Shown: piece after piece, positions 36,769 through 53,907 of the stretch
How positions within the stretch are numbered: the first letter of the stretch is position 1
Layout: every line of letters starts with the position of its first letter
Source of the DNA: Neelides folsomi
Lineage: Eukaryota; Arthropoda; Collembola; Neelipleona; Neelidae
Direction: 5' to 3'
DNA: 64,000 bases
NCBI GenBank assembly: GCA_034687125.1
Contig: JAQGBZ010000036.1
Coordinates: 248,001 to 312,000 of the forward strand
Notes under the pieces: model-generated
Told to the model about the DNA's origin: nothing
The model's database searches: none
The model's input: only the letters and a program-made list of their open reading frames with translations
Position numbers and translations under genes: made by a program

Positions 36769-38249
36769 TAAATCAACTCTTTAATTAATCCCTACTCATC
36801 TTGTCAATAGCGTAGTCTGTTTAATATTAAATATATAAAGTAAGGAACAACACTATACATATTGTATACTCTATACCTACATAATACATTAATTTGCCAC
36901 TTAACTTATTACCTAAATCCTTTGAAATTTACTAATACTCTCTTTGTCACTTGAATTCATAGTTTCATTGCTATAAGAGTAGAGACTTGAGAAGTATATT
37001 TGATATAGGTAAATAACTTTAATTAGACACTTGATATATTGTTAAATTCTGTATCCAGAAAGCAAGCTTTCACTTATTGACTTAAACATATTGACGTTAA
37101 GACGTTTAAATAGTAGTTAGAAATAAAGAAATAAAGTTTAAAACTCTTTTACAATCCTTTATTTTCATTTAACTTTTCGCATTATGTAGATTTGTAAATA
37201 TATTAGGTATACTGTTACCATTAATAATTCACATTTATTTATCTTTACTTGCATTTATCTTTACATGCTTAAAGTTACTACATTTTTCTTTCACTTTAAT
37301 TTGGGAATGATAATTAATAATAAAATAATAAATAACCATAACTTTAATATCCAAAAATATGCTAAATGTATTATTATGCTATATACTCTAAATATTCTAG
37401 TAAATACTTATCGTTAGTTATGTAGGATAGAAACTTGTGATTCAATTATACTGCTATGCATATTGTAAAATAAAATTATGAGTTAATCAAAAATAGGTAT
37501 ATAGATGGTTAGTAAAATTAGTAATATAGCTTACGTATTTATAGATATACGTATTTATGTATATACTGTGCTCTATAATATAATATGGGATATACTTATT
37601 TTAGTTATATGTATTACTATGTACGATAAATCCGATTCAATTAATTTGAGAAATAAATTTATTTGATCTTTGGATAATTTTATAATTTTGATATATATTA
37701 TATATATGAATAATACTTACACACCTTACCTACCTTGCACTTACATATGTACATGTTTCTGTATTGTATGTACATATCTAGAGTATATGTTTTTGATAAT
37801 CCCTCTTATCATCCATTATTATCTTAAGATATACTTATAGAGAGATTTGACCTCAGCCAAGAAATTCTCAATCTTGTTAAAATGAGAAATTGAAAGGGGC
37901 AGCTATGTAATTATTGTTAGAATAGAATGACCATCATTTTCCCAAAAAATCAAATTATCCAAAACAGAAAGATTAACTTATGTCTTAAGATTAGTTTATG
38001 TCTTAAATTAAATGAATCAGATTTACATGGTATGTATATAAATATGCAGATTATAGTGACTAATAGTATACCTAAATACAATTATCCTATTATCATCCTC
38101 TTTAAATATTTAAATATACATAACATGTGTACCTATATTTATACACAGTTATTTAAACATTTTACATCAAAAAATAATACTCATCAGACGTCAGTGAATG
38201 AATGTTGAAATTATCTCGTAATGTTTTTGGTTTCCAAATTTGGATGTTC
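36769..38249. other. Intergenic AT-rich region
   Basis: About 1.5 kb of very AT-rich sequence with TA-rich microsatellite-like runs. An open stretch at 37927-38208 begins with ATG but has the composition of the surrounding noncoding DNA and no recognisable family. 3' UTRs of ATPAF1 (+) and the TGF-beta ligand (-) must lie in this interval. Confidence 0.5.
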
Positions 38250-41200
38250 CTAGCACCCACAGGACTCTATTACCATTGAAGGAAGCGTTTCTCTTATTAC
38301 TGTTGTATTCATATTGTTTGGATCTCTGTACAAGATGCTGATGGAACTCGTCTTTTTCGCTGTACAACAAGGAATGATCTCAGACGTTACATTGTTGAGC
38401 CCTCTTTTCTCAATGTACTTCTGTAAGGTAAAGGAGAAATTAGAAGTTAAAGTAAAGAAGAAATTAGGCTTTACAATACTAAAATACGTGAATTTTATAT
38501 GAATTGTTCAAATGTCACATTTAGGAAATTAAGATAAATAATTTAAGGCACATTTGCAAGAACTTCTATTACTATTAATAAATAAATTGAAGCCTTTAAT
38601 TATGTAAAGATCAATAAAATAAACTTGACCTGTGCGACTTGACTATGCCGATTCTCGGAGATTGTTGGAGAGTTAATGCTAATACAAGAACCTCTGCAGT
38701 AGTAAGCGTCGTATCCCGATGGTTCAATTATCCAATTATTCCATCCGATTTCTTGGAATGTGACTCTAAATGATTCTCGACAACATTCGGTCTCTCCTTC
38801 TTGACAGTTAATGTTCCTCCGGCTTCGTTTCTTCTGCAAAATGAAAATGTCAACATTAATATATGTATACTCTAGAGTACAGGGTTGGCTTTTAAATTCG
38901 CAGCGTTTTTAATCAACAATAATAATGTTATTAATACCGCGAACTTAATAGCCCACCCTGTACTTATGTATGAATTTACATATATGTATATTAATTAAAA
39001 ACTATTAAAAAGTAATTAATAATATTTTTATTATCTTGTCGTCATTAGTAGGAGTACGACATACTGTATTTTGTTTAAGAAAAATGATATTCTACCTGAA
39101 TGCTACCGCCAATGTTGATGACGATGAAAGGCCTATGATCTCCAGTCATTTTAAAAGGCTTTGAGTCGGCTAAACATGTCTTGCAAGCTATTTGAAGGAT
39201 GTGCGTAAAATATTCGCCTCGAAGCCAATTTTTGAGAGTACGCGAAATGTTGAGTGGAACCCAGCCCTCTGTTAAATAGCATCAAATGAAATTAATACAA
39301 GATACATGAAAATGTTTTTTAATATAAAAAAGAATAAATTATCAAATAACCCTCAACATTTTCTTTAATTTTAATCAATTTATTCTTTGACTGATCAGAG
39401 AACAAAATCTCGGCTGCAAGAATGGTGTCATTCTTTTCCCGTTTCCTCTCGTCTTTCAGCTTGTACACCCATAATTCAGCAGTGCTAACCTTTAATAATA
39501 AAAATAATTAATAATTAACAAAATATAAACATAAGATTTATAACTTTATAAGTAAATGGACAATTAGATACCTCTTCCACTCGAACTCCTTTGGGAAGAT
39601 TAAAGAGGACACATACGAATGGGCTCAAATTCATTGCAGCACACTTAGGAATCACTGCATTTAAAATTGAAAAAACTTAAGAATATTAAATAAGTATTAA
39701 ATTCACCTACAGTAGGTGTATATTATTTATAAGTAGTTTATAATTATATTCAATTGTAAATCTCTAAAACTTATCAACAGTCATAACATAATTTAAACAT
39801 TTAGATTGTAAAACACAGATTAACCGCCATACTTATTTAACTTTGTTTTCTAGATATATGCATTTATATGCGAGAAAGATAATGTATCCTATGTGTATAT
39901 GGTAGATGTGGATTCACATATACAAATAGAGTATGTACTCTAGAGTTTATAATATTCATTATATTTAACTATGATGTCTACTAACTAAAACCTATAACTA
40001 ATATTGACTGATGCAATAAAATGTCATTTTTATTTTGAATCCTTTAAAGATGACCTTGCTTAGACCTTGCAATTACTACAAATGTACATCAGGAAAAAAG
40101 TTGGTACAATCTTAATAGATAGATTGTATCTTAATAAATTAATATTTATCAAATATCTAATCCAGCGAATTCTATTGACTATAAATTCTAAATCTTATAT
40201 TACTACATTTGTAATTACAACTTTCCTTTCAGCAAATTCCAAACCCCAACTATTGATGAAACACAACTAGTGTTTGTACAACGTGGATTATGGTTAATTA
40301 TTTGGACATATATTGTACTAATATCTACACACATATGTATCTACGATAGGGTATCATCCAATTTCGTTTGTATTGTATGTAGTATAAACAATTTACCAAT
40401 TTGGCATTTAGCTTGCAATAACTTCAAAATTATTTTCTGCAAAAATTTAAAGGATTAAATAAGATTAAGTTTATTAACTATACTTCTTGTACCCCAATAA
40501 AATCAATGTACGCAGTTATTACGTACAACATTACATACTTACCATATTAATTAGTATGAATACTAATAATTATTTTGCCGTAAATAACGCATTTTAATAT
40601 ATGTTATTATTAGCAGATTAGACATACTATAAGAACTGTAGAATAGAAAATTTCATTCATTATTATATGTGTAGGATACATAGAGCTATTGATTGATGCA
40701 TACTTTTTCGTTTGTTGTGGTGTAAGTAATAATTAACATGTTATAAAGTCTAACGATTAAGCTTAAAATACCTAGTTGACCATTTCAGACATTTAAAGAG
40801 ACAATTTAATATTTAACTCTTAATGGGATTGGGCATTTTTAAGAATCCGCATTCTCAGCAGTTGTTAAATATCCTCCTCGTGCTCCTACGTCCTACCCAC
40901 AATGAGGTATTTGCTTTATGATATTATGATTAACTGGCTTGTCTTATTGGGTAATTAAAGTTAAAAGGAAATTGGACATTGAGCAAATATTTCCTCATCA
41001 TAACATTAAAAATGTGTATATAGTAGAAAAATGAATAGTTATTCATTCACGCTTTGAAAAATTAAGGAATTGTAAAGTTCAAAGTCTAGAAAAACTTTAA
41101 AAACCCTTCAGCATTTAAATTACTAAAACAATATGTAATTGCGAGTTTCGACTCTACTCTAATATGTAACAATATGTAGGAATTACACAAATTATATATA

Positions 41201-42020
41201 AAATTAAATATAAGTAAATACATAGGTAAAATAAATACATAAGTAAATACACTATATAAATAATTTCGAAGATGATGTCTGTTAAGATCTCCGCCTTATC
41301 TAATTTAGTAATCACATTTGAAGTACCTTAATCAGAACAAGACCCTTTGCACAGAACCGTTATATAAAATTATGAAAGAAAAGTGTGAATAGAAAGCGTT
41401 ATTAATTCTAATTTCTAACGAGTGTAAACTCAAAACTTACTTTCTTCTGGAAAAACGACGACTTGTTCCGTCTTTCCAAAAAAGTCTTCGTCTCGGTCAC
41501 GGCTCTCAATATAGGGCTTTTTCTTTCTCGGAAGAATGTCTCCCATCGCGAGGAGTTGGGGAAGAGGGAAAGTTTCTTTGGGAACGTCAATGTCGGTAAG
41601 AGGGGCTTCTTTGAGGCCAAGTTTCCTCAATATTTGTTCTTTGATCATCTCAAGTCTCATCTTCCTCAACTCATTTGACGAGACGTCCTTTTCCATTTGT
41701 TTGTTCGATTCACACGCTCGGCAAGTTTTCTTCACTTCATTCCCGACTGTTTCCTTCATCTCCAATGCTTCCATGCTCTCCTCGGACTCCGATCCATTAA
41801 GAGAGGGAAATGGGATGGGAAAAGAGTCTAGGTGGATGTCTTCGTCGCTTCCGTTATTCATCACAGCCTTATTTTGCTCATGCCGGGCAGAATGAGTCCC
41901 GCGGACGAGATTGTTGCCCTGGAATCCCCTTTCCTCTTCGACCCACTCCCTGACTTCTCGGGCCAAAGGAGCTAATATCACAAAACTGAGGATAAGATAA
42001 ATACCGATAACCGATTGCAT
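38250..42020 (-). CDS. Activin/inhibin-beta-like TGF-beta ligand precursor
   Basis: Six exons on the minus strand: 42020-41441, 39654-39572, 39489-39351, 39268-39096, 38833-38630, 38420-38250, coding for 449 residues. A signal peptide (MQSVIGIYLILSFVILAPLA) opens a propeptide with the CxxC and LEMIKEQILRKLGL segment typical of the activin/myostatin side, then ELWVYKL and GWVPLNIS, then a furin-type site RSRR. The mature part is about 118 residues with nine cysteines in the activin/TGF-beta pattern: NINC, ECC, YYC, GSC, PCC and a terminal SCGC. IGWNNWIIEPSGY favours activin over BMP. The secreted dimer would signal through a type I receptor of Baboon/ALK4 type to Smad2/3 (family knowledge). 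The large 39655-41440 intron contains no coding sequence that I could find. I cannot say whether it is orthologous to dActivin, Dawdle or another group. Confidence 0.92.
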
Positions 42021-42362
42021 TTCGGACGATAGATTCTACCACTGGTTAATGAATTATATGATAAATCTTGATATAAATGGTTAAAATGGGCCAATTCACT
42101 TGTTGAAAATGACCGTGAATGATGACTTCGGGAAGGAGCTATCTGAGGTTCTGTCTGTATGAGATGAGACGAGAAGATTGACATCGGCTCCTTCTGGGGT
42201 CAATATTAATATGAGGGACAAATATGAGGAGTCAGCGATTTAATTTAACTGCTCGCAGCACTTGCCACTTGACAGGGCTTCATTTCTCTTCTCACACTCC
42301 ACTACAGACAGCTCATATATAATGAGCTCATTTAGGTATTATTAATGCACATATTTGGTGAG

Positions 42363-42400
42363 ATTATTATTCACTATATTTACATATAGTGAATAATAAT
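42363..42400. repeat. Short perfect inverted repeat
   Basis: 17-bp arms (attattattcactatat and its reverse complement) with a 4-base loop, about 340 bp upstream of the activin-like gene's start. Confidence 0.75.
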
Positions 42401-42735
42401 ACTTGTGTCTTTATTTTTGAAATTTATTATTCGATCATTAAGCATAATTGTTATTTCGTTATTTGATAATATGAGATATGGTTCCCATCGATTTCTACCA
42501 TTGACAGAACTGCAGATATTTTTTTACAAATTGAATTATAATAGAGTCTCATAAAACTTAAAAGGATCTCATTTCATTGTAGATTATAAAATATCTAATT
42601 GCATAATCAAAACATAAAGCTATCAATTTTTTAACTCTTTATGCTTATGCTCTTTATAACTTAAATAATGATTATGATTAACTTTATGAACATTTGAAAA
42701 TATTATTGGGATAATTTAACTCTTCGTTCGTAAGC

Positions 42736-42952
42736 CAAGGATGCCGGTTCCCGCTCCCTATGAACTGATGGGAACGGGAACGGGAGCCTTACCGGGAACG
42801 TTCCCAAAATAGCAAACGGGGACTTTCCCGGGAACGGGAACGTTCCTATAACTATGCATGGAGAAGGCTCTTGGGAGCGTTCCCGGTATGTACGTTCCTT
42901 AGTGTCGGATGGGAACGTTCCCAGGAGCGTTCCCATCGAGTGGCATTCATGT
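42736..42952. mobile_element. Second copy of the GGGAACGTTCCC repeat family
   Basis: It shares with 28172-28348 the core gaacgttcctata-ctatgcatgg--aaggctcttggg and the end gggagcgttcccatcgagtggcat. It is longer and has more half-site repeats. The outer ends (about CAAGGATGCC and, reversed, ATGAATGCC) resemble the other copy's, but I could not find matching 8-bp duplications, so its exact limits are uncertain. Confidence 0.7.
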
Positions 42953-43235
42953 TCTTTCTCTTTGCGGTTCCGTATTTCACTCTTGTCGTGTGTATAGGTT
43001 ATTATAATATAATAATTCATTCATTCAACAGTAACGCCGATTTAATATTTATCTTTTATCGGTATATTTGCTATAATACGAAACTCTCTCATCTACAATA
43101 GCCCAAATGAAATAATGAAATATGTATGTAGTATGTATATACCGATACTGACACATACTTATAACTACCGTAACCGTATGTAGGTATGCAGTTTCTACTT
43201 TCAAATATTTGACTTTAACTAAAAGTAAGTAAGTA

Positions 43236-43524
43236 CCGTAAATCAATTAAAACCCGCGTTTCAATTAAACAATCCGAATAAACGACTGGGATAGAAATTG
43301 AAATTTTAAATAAGCAACGGGTTCAATTAAACATCGCGTCAAATCACCTTACGTTAAAAATTGTACATAAATTTCGGTTTAATTTAATATACTATATAAC
43401 GCTTGTTTATTAAGAATTTCTATCTATTTGGGTTGAATAAAATCACGTATTTAAATAAGCGCCGGGTCCGAATAAACACCGGGTTAAAATTTCCGGGGCT
43501 TTTAATCGAATAAAGTTTAATTGG
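43236..43524. mobile_element. Degenerate Tc1/mariner-type MITE
   Basis: Flanked by TA on both sides. The left end CCGTAAATCAATTAAAACCC resembles the perfect element at 47310-47424, and the right end contains a related GGGGCTTTTAATCGA. Several AATAAAC-CCGGG-like units recur inside. The ends are diverged, so the family assignment is an inference. Confidence 0.5.
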
Positions 43525-44036
43525 TATTAGCTATAATTTATTATAATGCCAAACAAGTTTATAAATGCTGTATTTTATTAATAATAATTATTCTACATGT
43601 TGGTAGTTTTGTTAAAAGTTTTATTTTAAACATATAAAGATAATTAGAGTATATGAATTTTAAATTTTTCGTGCCAGAGATTTGAAAGGTGAAATTGAAT
43701 TTACATATGTAAAGTAAAATGTTATTAATGTTCTGACTGACAATGAGTACTGATTACAACTACCTACCAAGTATATTCACATATTACATACATATTAATA
43801 TCACAAAACACTATTACAATTTACCAATGAGTTGGTTTAAAATAGGTACAAAAAATATTGAAGGTTTATTTGCTTCTTATAAAAATTAGAGATATATTCG
43901 AGATTCATCCGTTCCCGTTGTTTATTTCATTTTTTCAAGTTTGCAGACTCTAGGCTTAAAAATCAGGCATTCGTGGTTGTTGGTCTCAGCCTCATAATCG
44001 CTGACAGACGCTCCCATACGATGAGAATGGATAGTG

Positions 44037-44078
44037 AAGTGAGTTCCCTTGACCGTGATGGTCAAGAGGTCCTCACTT
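44037..44078. other. Small hairpin, function unknown
   Basis: AAGTGAG and CTTGACC (44037-44043, 44048-44054) pair with GGTCAAG and CTCACTT (44060-44066, 44072-44078) around a 5-base loop with one internal loop. It lies alone in intergenic DNA. It could be a small-RNA precursor or chance. Confidence 0.35.
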
Positions 44079-44492
44079 GCTCCTCTTGAGTGTGAGAAGA
44101 TTATGACATACTTACATTATTACTCATAATTATTAAATATTGCCATTAATATTAATTGCCAATTGTCTATCGCTGGTCTCGTCTTCTTTTTATTGAGTCA
44201 TAAAAGCCTTGAAACCCTGTCTTTTTTTATTTCATTCAGTTGCGATCGATAGAGTAATTTTTAATAGGGATAAACTTTTTGTAACTTAACATTCATAATT
44301 CTAAATATTTATTAGACAGTTATTGTATTCATTAGTATTTTTATTTTAAATGGACATAATATTGTATTACATTCAGAATAATACAGATATACGTATATAA
44401 TAAAATTATAATACAATACTGATACAGATGTATAATAGTGCATATTGTACACTGTAAAAATTATAAATAAAAAGTTAATGTTATAACATATA

Positions 44493-44867
44493 CCAGGTGA
44501 CCAATATGACCCACTCACACATAAGCAACATTACCAAGATAGGAATACTGGATTAAATGATTAAAAACTGCGTTTAATAATTTTATATTTTGGGAATATT
44601 GACTTTTATTCTTAAAGAAAATGTTCCAAGTGTCCCCCGTTCTGTTCAAGGCAAATTCCACTCTTGTTCTTAAATTAGCGAATACATTATATGCAACATT
44701 TCTGGAGTAATGGCATCAACAGCAACCTGAATGTTCTGACGCAATTCAGCAAGAGTGTGAGGATTAACGCCGTTTTTAATAATTTAATTCAGTATATAGT
44801 ATACATACATAGTATTTCTATCTTCGTAATGTTCCCTATATGCGAGTGGATCAGATTGGTCACCCGG
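44493..44867 (-). mobile_element. Deleted Tc1/mariner-type element with 50-bp terminal repeats
   Basis: The two ends are 50-bp inverted copies with 42 identities (starting CCAGGTGACCAAT and CCGGGTGACCAAT), directly flanked by TA (44491-44492, 44868-44869). Between them, on the minus strand at about 44780-44590, is a C-terminal transposase fragment: PHTLAELRQNIQVAVDAITP followed, after a break, by NLRTRVEFALNRTGDTW. This is the usual end of DDE transposases of this group. The element is 375 bp, so most of the transposase has been lost. Confidence 0.85.
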
Positions 44868-46562
44868 TAATATTCTAATACAGCACATATACAATATCAT
44901 ATATTGTATGTAATGTGTATTATATGTAGAGGTCCTTTGTCATATGATTTTTCTCTTGTTCTTGATATCCTACCTATTTATGATCTAAATCCACATCTAT
45001 GTTAATTAATGTAAATCTAACCGACAGAGTTTAAAGTTAAAGTGATAGGGGCTCGGCTGAACCCAGCTCGTCTATCCGTCTACTAGATTGTTTTGTATGC
45101 GAATTACTGTGAATTGAAGGAGAAATGGCAGGTTGGTTGGTTTCTATTCAAATCATTTGAGCTCTTTTGAGTATTCCGGATGCATCCTCAGTCCGTTGAT
45201 TCCGAGTAATTAAATGGCTCTTCCGGGACTCGAAACCAAGAAAGATTCACAAGGTGTGAAAAGAACAATGAATATCTTCCTACTTCTTTCAACCATTTCG
45301 TCCAATTCTTCATCAAATCTACACATGCTCTATTAGTACATGCATCTATTGGTATATTCTAAAGTTAAATGTATATAATTTATTGTCAATGCTTTGATTT
45401 CAAATTCCCTATACATACTAATATTTATACTTAATAATAGGTTAATAGACGTGTGGCTTATTCATATATTAATGCAAAATGATCAGAATTTTTTTCTTTA
45501 TCCCAATTTATTGAAAATCATTCATAGATTCATAGTCCATGCATACTGACCTAACATAACATAGCCTAACCAATAACATGGATATATTACATGCATACAT
45601 ACATACAAAGTGTACAATACTTAAATATTTACTTGACTAATTATTTTCTTAGCTTATGTGTAGGTCAAACATACATACCTATACTTCCCAAAGCGATAGT
45701 ATTTAAACATATGGTATATAATGGCTTGAAAATAGTATAAATATATTATATAATATTCCATACTATTGCAGTATGGTATGGTACTATATTTTGTACAACA
45801 ATATGTGTGTTTTATAGGTAAGATAAAGTTAATGCATTTGTTGCTACACTTTTTATATCCTGAATTTAAAAGCCTTGTGTTTCCTTTCCCTTTATAATTC
45901 CCCTTCGTAATTTGAAGACGCGTTTAATTGGCAGTTTCACTCATAGTGAATAACAAAAGGATCCCGAAGATCTTCAGACGGAGAGCAGCGAAGCTCATCG
46001 AGGGCCTCGACGCTACTTTGTATATAAATCACACCTTAGGGTTTCAAGATTGGAGGTGAGCTCTGGACTCTGGAGGATTCAACTTCATTCCAAACTCATC
46101 AATATAAATATCCATTTAAATATTCATCAAAAATTTATAAGTTTTATAGCGGAAATTAAGAACATAAAACCCATCACCAGTTAAAGGTACCTAATTAAAT
46201 CCTGTGGATGTGTCAACTATTTTGTATGAATTATTGTTTATTGACAATGCAAATTTGATCATCATTATCAGTCCATGTATCCAATTTGTTTAATCTAACC
46301 AAGGTGCAATTGGTGTTTGGCAAAATACAATTTCTTATCTTGCTTTGTGTAATAATCAAATGGGGCCTGTGATTTAAACTTGTTAGAGTGATCTCTTTTC
46401 AAAAGTGCTGTGAATCAAAGAAAGTGATCCGACGCTTTTGTAATTAATATTTTTTGAAAATTGAAAATCATCTTGGGCCATTTGAACGTTTCTCCTGTTG
46501 GGTTGATTGGGGTTTGAAGGATTGGGCGCAACAGGTGGGAGAAATAAATTGGCTCTCATAAC

Positions 46563-46835
46563 ATGTGGCGAGGTCGAGAAAAGTCTTCGGTCGAAGATGT
46601 AGAAGGATCCTGTATCCCGGGGTTAGGGGAGAATAAGCCAAGGCCGAGGGTCCTAGGGAATTCGTTTTTCGGATTTGTTCCGGAAGCAGAGATGCTCAAT
46701 TCACCAGACCTTCCATCAGAAAGTAAAAAAGGAAATATCACCTTGTCTCCTCGATCCAAAGACCTCAAATTGACGGCTGATGATGACTTGGAAAAGTTGG
46801 ACTCCACATTTCCGTTGGTCAATCGGGATATTCCG
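46563..46835 (+). CDS. CRMP: Candidate alternative first exon of CRMP (long, A-type N-terminus)
   Basis: ATG at 46563, open for exactly 91 codons to a donor at 46836 (CCG|GTATTA). It ends in phase 0, the phase the 48910 exon needs, giving ...VNRDIP joined to SSQNRLLVKGG. The segment LGENKPRPRVLGNSFFGFVP loosely resembles the A-type N-terminal exon of vertebrate CRMPs. The frame runs on past the donor to about 46892, so the exact donor is inferred. It would skip the 48160 exon and give a protein 73 residues longer. Confidence 0.6.
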
Positions 46836-47309
46836 GTATTAAATGCTTTAACAATCTCCACCTTTAAACAATTCCTTACAAATACAGGGTGATTGGTGAT
46901 TGTGATTATTATTATTACATAATGTATAATATTATATTTATGTATGATGTCCTCGATTAATTGAAATATTTTATTATTTTTGGTCATTCAGGAAATCGTT
47001 AGCAGCTGCTCTTTCCTTCCTATCTTCGATTTGAGCCACGACCTGGCCCAAGAAGTGACCCAAAGATTGACTATCAAAGAATCTGCATCTCCAACCAGGG
47101 TTTGATTTTCCATTTATTTATTTTTCTCAACCAATCAAAATATATACATATCTTATCATGTATCATATCATGTATGGCATCAGTAAATCAAAATATAGAC
47201 TATCTGTACAATATTTTAATGGCAAAGATGATCCAATGAATGGGAATAAGTATTAATGAATACCTAGATATGGATAGGTATATACTCTGTATGTATAGTA
47301 AGTAGTATA

Positions 47310-47424
47310 CCGTAAAAAATCGATTAAGAGCCCGGGCTACTATTTAAATATGGACCCCCGTGACCCGGCTACTAATCGAATCCAGGCTACTATTCGAATC
47401 CGGCTCTTAATCGATTTTTTACGG
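47310..47424. mobile_element. Tc1/mariner-type MITE with perfect 23-bp terminal repeats
   Basis: Both ends read CCGTAAAAAATCGATTAAG and on to GCC, perfectly inverted over 23 bp, and TA flanks both sides (47308-47309, 47425-47426). It is 115 bp, non-coding, with internal copies of GGCTACTA/CGAATCC. It lies in the intron between the two candidate CRMP first exons. Confidence 0.9.
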
Positions 47425-47639
47425 TACGTATGTGGATTAGTAATTGAGCAATAGCCGATAGAAATAAATATGTTCAAGAATTCAATTGGCAATGAATGGT
47501 ATATTCCATTTATTGTAATGCACACATATTTATTATGTGATTTGTTTTCATCCATCAGAGATCCATTTCTTACCAGCACCGATGAAGCAATGAGCTAAGC
47601 TTGGGCACATTTGATTTCAGTAGATTGAATACATGGAGA

Positions 47640-48159
47640 TAAGCGGAGATATGGAGATTAGGTCCGTTTGGATTCGCAAACATTTGGCGGATGATTAGGT
47701 TGGTTGGAATGGGTGTTGAACCTCCCCTCATTGTTCGATGGTCGCTGTATAATGAAAGTGGGGATAATGCGGTTCCATGGGGTGCGTGGGGAGGTTTTAA
47801 TCAAATCCTTGGGTGCTGGTGCGAGTGGTGCTGGGCCTCTCTGTTCCCTTGCCGCTCTCAGTCTCTCCTTGGCGTCTGTCCGGCACGGATCTTCACCTTT
47901 CTCATATTACGAGTAGGTTCTTCCTCTTTGACCTCTTCCCCCGCATCTGGATAACCTAACCTAGCCAATTCGGACTTTGGGAGAAATTGGGTTGCCAGAC
48001 AAGTCCGGGTGCTATTTTGGGCGCACCGGGAGAGCTGCGCAGTAGCCGCTACAACTATTGACCCATCAAACCCGCCTATGACTCATTCCCACACTGCGGA
48101 TCTCCGCTCAGTCTGAAACCTACCCCAATTTGTTTTAGAACCAATTTTAGTCTACCGGG
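47640..48159 (+). promoter_or_regulatory. GC-rich 5' region of the short CRMP transcript
   Basis: Markedly richer in G+C than the surroundings and lying just upstream of the 48160 ATG. Open frames here (47691-47954, 47704-47916) have no recognisable product and are best read as promoter or 5' UTR sequence. Confidence 0.45.
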
Positions 48160-52533
<4,374 letters not shown>

Positions 52534-53907
52534 AGAATAAATATTTACAGCTTTGCTAAATATACAAGAAATTTATGTAATATTATCCACTTTGATCATA
52601 TTATCTAATGTATGCAATAGTATATATGTATTTGCATTTTAAATTATATCTCTTTTCCATTCAATAATGATTGATTCATTTGCTCTTAAAATGACATGTT
52701 AAAATGTAATATTATTAAGTAATATGGGAGGTTATCTACAATACATTTAAAATATATGCATGAATATATTTAGATTTAATTACCTACTATTAAATGTATA
52801 ATATTCAATGTGACTCTTTGTGAATTATACTCGAGAGACATACTATATTGATTTCGATATATAATATTAATGGTACAAACCTAGAGATGTTTAATCAATC
52901 CAATTTTTTTCTCTTGTAACGGCAGCTTAATGTTAATTTGATTCCTTATTGATTAAAATATCAAAATATCGTGTATGGCCATTTGTGGCCCATTGCTTAA
53001 CATTGCCTTTACTTCAATGTTACATAATTGTTAAGAAGATTGAAGTAAACTACATAATATCACATCCCATGTTTCGTGAAATAGTTTAGTAAGCTGGGAA
53101 TTTGGTCAGCCAATTTTCCAATTTCTTCTATTTGAATGTGAACAGACGGCTGCTGTGAGGAAAAGTCAGGTTAATGAGATTACCTCTAATGGAATTCCTT
53201 TATAAAGGCTACTTTTATACTTTTTGTAAAAAGTAAAATGTTCTTTTTATTGAGTTCAATTGAGCAATTGAGGCTGCAGTGTTAAGTTAATTAATATAAC
53301 TATGTAAAGCTTTCGATCAGTAAAAAATTCTATAATGCCTTTTGGTTCCTTAGTAAATAAATACATTCTTTAATGGTAAAAATTTTAATTGATCAGTTTT
53401 GTTATACGACTAAATTTTAAATAAATAAGCTTTCATTTTAGTCTTCATTATTACCACTTGAGTATTCACATTTGTTCATACCTCATATACATATGATACT
53501 TTTAACTGCCGTAGATTGCACAATTATTTATAAGCTCAGCATCCAATTTCTATGTTGCATAAAGTTATATGACATTGAATGTTTTAGGCTCGAGCTCATA
53601 GAGTAGAGTAAATGTTTATATATTCTGGATACAGTCAACTTTTTTGTTATTATAAAGACAGGTAATTATAATATTTGCAAGCTTCTTCATCTCAATCATT
53701 TTACATATAGTTTGGAATTGAAAGAAAATTTGATAAGTTTGTAGTTGTTTATCTTTGGCGATATCTTTGTTTGTTCTTATCACTACCAAAACAACCTTCA
53801 TATTTTCCGCATTCTTCCTCCACGACTTCCCCTAATTTAAATGAATTTCCACGCCGTGTTTTTTAAAAAAATTTCAAAATTTCCCATCACTTGGGATTTG
53901 GAAAGCG
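52534..53907. other. Intergenic, CRMP 3' end to geminin
   Basis: 1.4 kb of AT-rich sequence holding the 3' UTR of the longest CRMP transcript and the promoter of geminin. No other coding region is supported. Confidence 0.5.

Larger units (their letters stand above)
42021..46562. other. Repeat-rich intergenic region
   Basis: 4.5 kb between the divergent activin-like and CRMP genes. It holds the repeats listed separately at 42363, 42736, 43236 and 44493. The rest (about 44870-46560) is AT-rich with no coding signal, except possible 5' UTR/promoter sequence for the upstream CRMP exon in the more GC-rich stretch near 45915-46050. Confidence 0.5.

Noticed and set aside
37927..38208. 93-codon open frame with an ATG start
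   Set aside because: Composition equals the surrounding AT-rich noncoding DNA and there is no recognisable domain.
43980..44100. Possible tRNA or tRNA-derived SINE
   Set aside because: No convincing B-box and no cloverleaf arms could be laid out.
46993..47040. Possible extra CRMP exon after an acceptor at 46992
   Set aside because: All three frames meet stops quickly; at most a noncoding exon.
47691..47954. Trp/Cys-rich open frame upstream of CRMP
   Set aside because: Low-plausibility composition and an overlapping alternative frame; best explained as GC-rich promoter or 5' UTR.
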